Positions 48,651 to 55,784 of a DNA stretch of 64,000 nucleotides are shown here, in pieces. Positions within the stretch are counted from its first letter, which is position 1, and each line of letters begins with the position of its first letter. The stretch lies in assembly GCA_028282785.1 (NCBI GenBank), contig JANQHE010000057.1, positions 62,001-126,000 on the forward strand. The letters are read 5' to 3'. This DNA is from Bacteroidales bacterium (lineage in GTDB: Bacteria > Bacteroidota > Bacteroidia > Bacteroidales > UBA12077). The notes under the pieces were generated by a model. That model made no database searches. It was not told the origin of the DNA and worked only from the letters and a program-made list of their open reading frames with translations. The position numbers and the translations under genes were made by a program.

Positions 48651-50684
48651 ATGGAACTTAAGCTTAAAATTCAACAAAAAATACAATTATTCATCATTTC
48701 TGCTTCAATTATTATTTATGTGGCAGCAATTGGATATATTAGCTTTAACGCTCGTAAAATGGCATATAATGATGCCATTGAAGTTACCAATTATCAAGTA
48801 AGTGAAGCGGCAAAAGATATTAAGGCGAATTTAAGTGCAGAATTAGCAGGGTTAGCCTCATTAGCCGATGCATTTAAAATCTATAAGGATTTCAATAAAG
48901 ATGAATGGCAAGAACAGGTTCATAAAATGTATTATAATATTTTTTCCGAAAATGAAAACGTGTATGCACTATGGTCAAGTTGGGAACTTAATATGATTGA
49001 TCCTGATTGGGATAGACCTACCGGTCGTATATCACACACTTATTGGAGAGAAAATGGAATAGTAAAGGATCAAACTGAGTTAAGAAGCCTTGATGGCGAT
49101 TCCCCTCTATATGCAGAAACAAAGGCTACGTTAGTGCCTTCAATCGATGAACCCTATTTTGATGTTGTAACCGATGGTACCAGAGAATCTTTGCTTATGA
49201 CTAGTTTAAAGGCTCCTGTTATTGATAATGGAAAATTCGTCGCCGTTGTTGCGTTCGACATTACTTTATCACAGCTTCAGGAATTAGTAGAACAAATTAA
49301 ACCTTTTGAGGGTAGTTATGCTTTTATTATTTCCAATTTGGGTTTGATTGCAGGACATCCGCATAAAGAACTTTTAAACAAAAACATAATAGATATCTTC
49401 CCGGAAGATAATAAAGAGCATAATATAGCTCATAATATTAAAATCGGTGAAGCATTTAGTTATACCAATAAGGATGAAAATGGAATTAAAAATTATGTTA
49501 CTTATGCTCCAATATTTATTGGAGAAAATAATGCTCCATGGTCAATTGCCATATCAGTACCGGAAAGAACTATAATGGCTGATGCAATCCGAAACTTCAG
49601 AATATCATTATTTGTTGGAATAATTGGTATATTATTAATGGCACTTGTAATTGCTATAATCGGTAAAAACATTACCAATCCAATTACAAAAATCACCGAC
49701 TTATTAAACAAAATTGCGAAAGGCCATATTGGTGAAGAGATGAAAATAAAAATTGAATCGGGTGACGAAATTGAAGAAATGGCGAAAGCACTGAATCAAT
49801 CGGTGGAAGGATTAAATAAAAAAGCTGAATTTGCAAATTCAATTGGTCAAGGTAAATTAGATGAAAAGTTTGATTTATTAAGCGATGAAGACGTACTTGG
49901 AAAATCGTTGCTTGAAATGAGAGCAAGTTTGGTAAAAGCCGAAGAAGAAGATAAAAAACGCAAGACAGAAGATGAAAAACGTAGATGGGCAAATGAAGGA
50001 TTAGCAAAATTTGCAGATATTTTAAGACAAAATAACGACAATCTTGAAATGTTAGCTACTGAAATAATAATGAACCTTGTCGATTATTTAAAAGCTAATC
50101 AGGGAGGTGTATTTATCTTAAATGATGAAGACAAAGAAAATCTTCATTTCAACTTATTATCGGCATTTGCATACGACAGAAGAAAATATATGCAAAAACA
50201 TATTAAGATCGGTGAAGGTTTAATTGGCACATGTGCAATTGAAAAGAAAACGGTTTATATGACCGATCTTCCGCAGGATTATATGGAAATCACATCTGGT
50301 TTGGGAGGTGCTAGTCCGGGTAGTCTTTTAATTGTACCTTTAAAACTTGAAGAAGAAGTGTTAGGGGTATTAGAAATAGCTTCATTTAATGTATTTGAAA
50401 AACACGAAGTTGAATTTGTTGAAAAATTGGCTGAAAGTATTGGTGCAACACTTTCTTCAGTGAGAATTAATATTCGTACAAATGAGTTATTGGAAAGATC
50501 ACAACAGCAAGCCGAAGAAATGGCAGCTCAGGAAGAAGAAATGCGACAGAATATGGAAGAGTTACAGGCTACTCAGGAAGAAATGAAGCGAAAGGAAGAT
50601 CATATGAAAAAAGTGATCAATGAAATGCAGGTTCAGGAAGAAAAATTAAAACAGACAATTGAGAAATATAAAACCAAATCTTAA
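48651..50684 (+). CDS. Receptor 4: Cache-HAMP-GAF ending in a coiled coil
   Basis: The 677-aa paralogue shares TM1, Cache (SSWELNMIDPDWDRPTGR), TM2 (about 317-341), HAMP, GAF (GEGLIGTCAIEKKTVYMTDL) and the EEMAAQEEEMRQNMEELQAT coiled coil with the others, but it has no PAS. After the shared coiled coil it extends the helix (MKRKEDHMKKVINEMQVQEE) and ends KYKTKS. The natural-looking end rather than a frame break suggests that the loss is fixed. It is 11 bp upstream of the hydrogenase-like gene, so it may be the one that contacts that protein. Confidence 0.85.
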   Translation: MELKLKIQQKIQLFIISASIIIYVAAIGYISFNARKMAYNDAIEVTNYQVSEAAKDIKANLSAELAGLASLADAFKIYKDFNKDEWQEQVHKMYYNIFSENENVYALWSSWELNMIDPDWDRPTGRISHTYWRENGIVKDQTELRSLDGDSPLYAETKATLVPSIDEPYFDVVTDGTRESLLMTSLKAPVIDNGKFVAVVAFDITLSQLQELVEQIKPFEGSYAFIISNLGLIAGHPHKELLNKNIIDIFPEDNKEHNIAHNIKIGEAFSYTNKDENGIKNYVTYAPIFIGENNAPWSIAISVPERTIMADAIRNFRISLFVGIIGILLMALVIAIIGKNITNPITKITDLLNKIAKGHIGEEMKIKIESGDEIEEMAKALNQSVEGLNKKAEFANSIGQGKLDEKFDLLSDEDVLGKSLLEMRASLVKAEEEDKKRKTEDEKRRWANEGLAKFADILRQNNDNLEMLATEIIMNLVDYLKANQGGVFILNDEDKENLHFNLLSAFAYDRRKYMQKHIKIGEGLIGTCAIEKKTVYMTDLPQDYMEITSGLGGASPGSLLIVPLKLEEEVLGVLEIASFNVFEKHEVEFVEKLAESIGATLSSVRINIRTNELLERSQQQAEEMAAQEEEMRQNMEELQATQEEMKRKEDHMKKVINEMQVQEEKLKQTIEKYKTKS

Positions 50685-50695
50685 GAAATCCATTA

Positions 50696-52087
50696 ATGAC
50701 TGAAACTACCTTTTTTACAGTTGACGAAGAAAAATGTGTTAACTGTCATCAGTGTATCGCTGTTTGTTCAGCGAAGTATTCTAATAATGGTATTAACGAT
50801 ATGATTGAGGTAGACAGTAATTTATGCATTGGATGCGGAGAATGTATAAAAGCATGCTCTCACAATGCCAGAATTCCTGTCGATGATTTTAAAATTGCAA
50901 TGAATGCCCTTGAGAACAAAGAAAAAGTTATTGCCATTGTCGCTCCTGCTGTTGCATCAAACTTTCCAAACCGGTATTTAAACCTTAACGGGTGGTTAAA
51001 ATCTTTAGGAATTGATGCAATTTTTGATGTTAGTTTTGGCGCGGAACTAACAGTCAAATCTTATGTTGAACATATTCAAACGAATAAACCTAAATTGGTT
51101 ATTGCTCAACCTTGCCCTGCCATTGTGAGGTATATACAAATTTATAGGCCAGAACTTATACCATACCTTGCTCCGGCAGATAGCCCTATGGTTCATAGCA
51201 TGAAAATGGTTAAAGATTTCTATCCGGAATTTAAAAACCATAAAATGTTGGTAGTATCTCCATGCTTAGCTAAAAAAGCAGAGTTTGAAGAAACAGGAAT
51301 TGGAAATTATAATGTAACGATCACCAAAATTCAAAACTATCTTTCAGATGAAAAAATTGATTTAAGCGCTTTTCCTGAAGTGGAGTTTGATAATGATCCT
51401 GCTGAAAGAGCTGTTTTATTCTCGACTCCGGGAGGTTTATTGGAAACTGCTGAAAGAAAAATTCCAAGTATTCGATATTTAAGTAGAAAAATCGAAGGAC
51501 CTCAAACAACTTATAAATATCTTGATCATTTACCTGAACAACTAAAAAAAGGAATGTCTCCTTTGCTTATAGATTGTTTGAATTGCGAATTAGGTTGTAA
51601 TGGGGGAACGGGAACAGCTAACCATGAAAAATCCCCTGATGAATTGGAATATTATATACATCAAAGAAGAACAGAAGCACAAGAAATTCATAAAACCGAA
51701 GAAAATAATATCTCTTATCTATCTAAGTTTGAAAACACTGTAAATAAATATTGGAAGAAAGATTTATATAACAGAAGTTATAAAGATTTATCCTCCAATA
51801 CTAACGAAATTAAGATTCCAAATGAAAAGCAATTACAAGAAATCTATTTTATAATGGACAAGCATGAGGATTCGGATATAAAGAATTGCTCAAGCTGTGG
51901 TTATGATTCGTGTGAGTTAATGGCAACTGCAATTTTTAACAATCTAAACAAAATAGAAAATTGTCATCATTACTTACATGAAGAGTTAAGTTCAAGAACA
52001 GAAGAAATAAACAATCAAAAACAAGAAATTATTAAGGATACAGAGGCTGTTTTACATCTGATTCAAAAAATAAGAGAGATGGTATAA
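50696..52087 (+). CDS. [FeFe]-hydrogenase-like sensory iron-sulfur protein
   Basis: The 463-aa protein has two ferredoxin-type clusters (C14, C17, C20, C24; C44, C47, C50, C54), then an H-cluster domain with the four cluster Cys conserved: C140 (AQPCPA), C190 (SPCLAKK), C297 and C301 (CELGC). The proton-relay Cys next to C140 is Pro139, and the Met of the usual MPC motif is Ser188, so it is not a standard catalytic HydA. A further four-Cys motif follows (C398, C401, C406, C423: CSSCGYDSC, then C), resembling the PF04060 FeS domain, and the protein ends in a coiled coil. No small subunit or maturation gene is nearby. It resembles sensory or redox-signalling hydrogenase groups; H2 binding is not proven. 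Confidence 0.82.
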   Translation: MTETTFFTVDEEKCVNCHQCIAVCSAKYSNNGINDMIEVDSNLCIGCGECIKACSHNARIPVDDFKIAMNALENKEKVIAIVAPAVASNFPNRYLNLNGWLKSLGIDAIFDVSFGAELTVKSYVEHIQTNKPKLVIAQPCPAIVRYIQIYRPELIPYLAPADSPMVHSMKMVKDFYPEFKNHKMLVVSPCLAKKAEFEETGIGNYNVTITKIQNYLSDEKIDLSAFPEVEFDNDPAERAVLFSTPGGLLETAERKIPSIRYLSRKIEGPQTTYKYLDHLPEQLKKGMSPLLIDCLNCELGCNGGTGTANHEKSPDELEYYIHQRRTEAQEIHKTEENNISYLSKFENTVNKYWKKDLYNRSYKDLSSNTNEIKIPNEKQLQEIYFIMDKHEDSDIKNCSSCGYDSCELMATAIFNNLNKIENCHHYLHEELSSRTEEINNQKQEIIKDTEAVLHLIQKIREMV

Positions 52088-52091
52088 ACAT

Positions 52092-52135
52092 AAAAAAGCG
52101 ATCTCCCAAAACTATATAGGATGATCGCCTTTTTC
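52092..52135. terminator. Terminator at the end of the receptor/hydrogenase-like operon
   Basis: AAAAAGCGATC pairs with GATCGCCTTTTT (one-base bulge) around a loop of about 18 bases, with an A-run on the left and a T-run on the right. It lies 4 bp after the hydrogenase-like stop and 17 bp before the end of the convergent TPR gene, so it may serve both strands. Confidence 0.75.
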
Positions 52136-52151
52136 CTTATATGATCATATT

Positions 52152-53129
52152 TTAGTTACACTTAACAACATGCTCCATTTGGTACTTAGCTGCTTCTGCA
52201 TAATCTCCCTTATTTGCTTTTCCATAAGCTTCACACGCAGCAGTATTATCTCCTTTACCATAGTAAGAATTGCCCATTTCGAAATGAACTTTTGCATCTT
52301 TAGTATCAACTTCACCCATTATTTCTAATGCTTTGTTTGAAGCTTCAATAGAAGCATCCCACTTTGATTGTTTGTTATAAATAACAGCTAATTGATAGTA
52401 TACATCTTCGTCTGCTTCTTTATATTCCATTAAAGTATTAAAATATTTTTCAGCATCTGTCCATTTTTGTGTTTTAATTGCATTTGCTCCGGCAACCAAA
52501 TAGTAGTTACTTGCCAATTTTTTGGCTGTACCTTCGGATTTTGTATCATTCTTAGCTGCAGCTGCATTTAAGGCTCCATCAATTGCTTGCTTAAAGTTTG
52601 CTTCATCATCTTGTTCTTTATATACCTGTGCTTTTCTAACATAAGACATTGGATATTTAGGATCTAACTCAATAGATTTATCCAAAGCAACAACCGCCCC
52701 GGCATAATCTTTTGATTTTAACAAGCCTGCACCTTTTGCATAGTAAATCTTTGGGATAGTTCTTTCTGCTTTTTTCTTCATCTTAGCATCTTCATAAGTA
52801 TCAGAATACTCAACTACCTTATTGAAAGCTGCAATACACTCATCGTATTTCTTTTCTTTATAAAGACTCATTGCATGCTTATATTGCATATTAGGTATTT
52901 GAGATGCAGCAGTAGCTCTATTTTCACTATTTGATAAATCAAGTTCATCATACATGTTTACACAATTTTTAAATGATTCAATCGCTCCTAAATAATCTTT
53001 TGCTTGCGATTTAGCTACTCCATCCTTTAATGCCTCAACAGCTTCTGCCTCTGATTGAGCATTTAATGTTACTGCAAAACCCAATAATACAATCATTGCA
53101 GTTAATCTACTCATAATTTTGAATTTCAT
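52152..53129 (-). CDS. Exported tetratricopeptide-repeat protein
   Basis: The 325-aa protein has a signal peptide (about 1-25, ending NAQ) and then repeated 34-residue helical pairs, for example AKDYLGAIESFKNCVNMY, KKYDECIAAFNKVVEYSD, KDYAGAVVALDKSIELDPKY, QKWTDAEKYFNTLMEYKE and SKWDASIEASNKALEIMG. TPR arrays scaffold protein contacts, so this is probably a periplasmic adaptor. No catalytic motif. It is a single gene, convergent with the hydrogenase-like gene. Confidence 0.88.
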   Translation of the reverse strand: MKFKIMSRLTAMIVLLGFAVTLNAQSEAEAVEALKDGVAKSQAKDYLGAIESFKNCVNMYDELDLSNSENRATAASQIPNMQYKHAMSLYKEKKYDECIAAFNKVVEYSDTYEDAKMKKKAERTIPKIYYAKGAGLLKSKDYAGAVVALDKSIELDPKYPMSYVRKAQVYKEQDDEANFKQAIDGALNAAAAKNDTKSEGTAKKLASNYYLVAGANAIKTQKWTDAEKYFNTLMEYKEADEDVYYQLAVIYNKQSKWDASIEASNKALEIMGEVDTKDAKVHFEMGNSYYGKGDNTAACEAYGKANKGDYAEAAKYQMEHVVKCN

Positions 53130-53284
53130 GGTATTAAGTTTTAGTTATAGGATTAAATTAATTATTTTTCTTCTTTTTCGGCTCTAAAATATAAAAACGC
53201 AGTAAATAATAAAATTATTTTAAAATTTTATTTACATATATAAATTAATAACAATGTGTTACAAGCAAGGTTCGGGATATATAA

Positions 53285-53926
53285 TTATTGTTCTTTTTTT
53301 AAAAGTTTATACTTTATCTGATTATCATTAAAATCTATTTGAATCAAATCTAATACTAATAAATTGACCAGAATTTTCTCTGCTTTATAGCGGTTAAGCT
53401 CTGTTAGTTTTTTAAACCTTGAGAATGAAATATTTTCATTCTCCCTCAAATACTCAAATAATATTTTTTCGGGTTCATCATATCTAATTAAAACTCCCTT
53501 TCCAAATTTTTTTTGATTCCAGGCTTTCAGATATATATTATTTACGATTATATTTTCATCGTTTACCCTAATAAAAACTTTTTCTTTCCCGTTTTTATCC
53601 GGTGCTGTTATAAGTTTTTCCGCCGAGATTTTTGGGATAGCTACTTCAAGAATCGTTTTCCCTTCAATCTCCCAAACTTTTGTCTCAAATTGTAATGCAG
53701 GTTTACAGTATAAATCTGCAGCAGCTTGTACCATATAGAACTCTTCATCGCTTCGTATACCAGCAATACTTCCATTATCGCGAACTCCTACTAAAAGTTT
53801 TCCTCCATCTGTATTTGCAAAAGCCGCAAGCGATCTGGCAATTTTTTTTGAATCATTAATAGAGTGCTTAAAATCAAGCTCCTGATTTTCTCCCTCTCGT
53901 ATTAAATTATATATATAAGCACTCAT
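53285..53926 (-). CDS. AlbA_2 (Schlafen-type) domain protein with winged-helix end
   Basis: The 213-aa protein starts with an AlbA_2 domain (about 8-130): EGENQELDFKHSINDSKK, then AAFANTDGGKLLVGVRDNG. The C-terminal 65 residues (ENISFSRFKKLTELNRYKAE and following) look like a winged helix. Members are annotated as ATP-binding or transcription-related; few are characterised. It is single and divergent from the sigma factor at 54125 across about 200 bp. Confidence 0.8.
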   Translation of the reverse strand: MSAYIYNLIREGENQELDFKHSINDSKKIARSLAAFANTDGGKLLVGVRDNGSIAGIRSDEEFYMVQAAADLYCKPALQFETKVWEIEGKTILEVAIPKISAEKLITAPDKNGKEKVFIRVNDENIIVNNIYLKAWNQKKFGKGVLIRYDEPEKILFEYLRENENISFSRFKKLTELNRYKAEKILVNLLVLDLIQIDFNDNQIKYKLLKKEQ

Positions 53927-54124
53927 CGAATTATCAATTTTTAGCGAAGATATAAAAGCAAAGTATAAGAAAAATTTTTTGAGAAAGTAATATTTGGTTT
54001 TATTTTATCTTTCTTTTAAGTAACTTGAGTTTAAAATTTGATCATATTCTATCTTTTCTTTACAAATTATTAAACTCGTGTATGGCATAAATATTAAGCA
54101 AAATAACCAAATTTGTAATTTCTT

Positions 54125-54664
54125 GTGTTTACCAATAGACCTATATCGACCTATACAGTGAGCAATAAAGCAATTTTTGAAAAATTGTTTTTTGATTATT
54201 ATCATGATTTGTGTAATTATGCGTATACATATCTCAATGATGAGATGTTAGCAGAAGATATTGTTCAATCATTTTTCAAAGAGTTATGGGAAAAAGAAAC
54301 TTTTCTTACGATAAAAAAGAACAAAAAATCTTATTTATTTAAATCAATAAAAAATGACTGTTTAGATTTTTTAAAATCTAGATTTGCACAAACTTCATTC
54401 GAATCATTTGAAAATATTGAAATTGAAACTGATGAGTCCGGTTATAATTACAACAATAATGAGAAGTTATTAATGTTGATAGATGAAGCCATAAAACAAC
54501 TTCCTTCCAAATGCCAGGTAATATTTAGATTAAGCCGGTTCTCAGAAATGAAACACAAAGAAATTGCAGAAGAATTAAACCTTTCTTTAAAAACAGTGGA
54601 AAACCAGATTGGTATTGCAATTAAAAGGATTAAAGAGCATATCTTTGTCAATCTAAACAGCTAA
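54125..54664 (+). CDS. ECF RNA polymerase sigma factor (second signalling locus)
   Basis: The 179-aa reading has region 2 (FEKLFFDYYHDLCNYAYTYL, AEDIVQSFFKELWEKE) and region 4 (MKHKEIAEELNLSLKTVENQ). No ATG is available: an in-frame stop lies two codons before GTG 54125, and the only other candidate is GTG 54158 (VSNKAIFEKLF), which would match the usual family start better. Either way the start is a GTG. It is followed after 115 bp by FecR and then by a TonB receptor, so it forms a second FecI/FecR/FecA-like unit. Confidence 0.88.
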   Translation: MFTNRPISTYTVSNKAIFEKLFFDYYHDLCNYAYTYLNDEMLAEDIVQSFFKELWEKETFLTIKKNKKSYLFKSIKNDCLDFLKSRFAQTSFESFENIEIETDESGYNYNNNEKLLMLIDEAIKQLPSKCQVIFRLSRFSEMKHKEIAEELNLSLKTVENQIGIAIKRIKEHIFVNLNS

Positions 54665-54779
54665 TATACTTGCCTTTAGCGATTTTTCAATTAAATAAAA
54701 CGATTTTTTTCAATTTTCTTTTGGGGGTTTTTCATTTTTTTTCGCCTTAAGAGTAGTTATAAACTAATCGGAATTGTTT

Positions 54780-55757
54780 ATGGACTATTCTAAAATAATA
54801 AAGTATTTAAAAAATGAAGCTTCTGAACAAGAAATCAATGAAATAATTGATTGGAAATCAGATCTAAAAAATCAATTAAAATTTGATGAAATAAAGCAAA
54901 TTTGGGAAACTTCAAAAAAAACCAAACAGGTCTTTCAACCTGACACCCGGAAAGCATGGGAAAACATCAATCCCTCAATAAAAGTGGAGGATAAGGAAAA
55001 ATCCGTTATCAAAAGATTTTATCCATACGCAGCAATAGCAGCAGGATTTTTATTAATATTTACTATTGCATGGTTTTTAAAGATTAATCCATATTCAGGT
55101 CAAAATACAGAGCAAAACTGGATTACCGTAAATACACTCGAGGAAAATAAAAAGGTTATTTTGCCGGATGGAACCCAAATATGGTTAAATAAAAATACTT
55201 CAATTAAGTATCCTGAATCATTTAATAAAACAAATCGTAAAGTTAAACTTAACGGAGAGGCTTTTTTTGAAGTAGCACATAATAGAAAAAAGCCATTTAA
55301 AGTGTATACCGAACTTTCCGTAACCCAAGTCTTAGGAACATCATTCAACATTGATACTAAAGATCAATCTAATAAAACTGAAATAAATGTAATTAGCGGA
55401 AAGGTCGCTTTTAGCGATAGTAAAAACACCAGTCGTAAAGTGGTTCTTACTAAAAATGAAAAGGCAGTTATAACAAACAGCAATCTTATTAAAGATAAGA
55501 TTGACCCAAACATGAATTTCCTTGCATGGAAAACTAAAACTTTAAGATTTAATCAAACTCCCTTAAATGAGGTTTGTGATCATTTATCGGAATATTATAA
55601 TCAGGAAATATTGCTGGAAAATGAAAATATGGAAGGTTTGGAACTTACTGCTTCATTTCATGAACAATCTTTAGAAGACGTTCTGGATGTAATAAATCTT
55701 ACTCTTGATACCAAATATGAAATTAAAAACTCATCAATTATTTTAAAACAATTATAA
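54780..55757 (+). CDS. FecR-family anti-sigma factor (second signalling locus)
   Basis: Starting at ATG 54780 (MDYSKIIKYLKNEASEQEIN) the protein is 325 aa; a TTG 6 nt upstream is less likely. It has a cytoplasmic helical part, a TM helix (about 80-99, YPYAAIAAGFLLIFTIAWFL) and a periplasmic FecR domain (VILPDGTQIWLNKNTSIKYP, GEAFFEV, VLGTSFNI) with a short STN-like end. It should control the sigma factor 115 bp upstream in response to the TonB receptor 27 bp downstream. Confidence 0.92.
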   Translation: MDYSKIIKYLKNEASEQEINEIIDWKSDLKNQLKFDEIKQIWETSKKTKQVFQPDTRKAWENINPSIKVEDKEKSVIKRFYPYAAIAAGFLLIFTIAWFLKINPYSGQNTEQNWITVNTLEENKKVILPDGTQIWLNKNTSIKYPESFNKTNRKVKLNGEAFFEVAHNRKKPFKVYTELSVTQVLGTSFNIDTKDQSNKTEINVISGKVAFSDSKNTSRKVVLTKNEKAVITNSNLIKDKIDPNMNFLAWKTKTLRFNQTPLNEVCDHLSEYYNQEILLENENMEGLELTASFHEQSLEDVLDVINLTLDTKYEIKNSSIILKQL

Positions 55758-55784
55758 CCAACAACCAGTTTAAAAATCAATCAA

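Noticed and set aside
41682-50684. Calling the four receptors chemotaxis receptors
   Set aside because: PAS and Cache fit chemoreceptors, but there is no methyl-accepting signalling hairpin, only a short coiled coil.
54665-54779. Repeated T-rich stretch between the sigma factor and FecR genes as a regulatory repeat
   Set aside because: CGATTTTT...TCAATT occurs twice, but in such AT-rich DNA this is easily chance and no stem forms.
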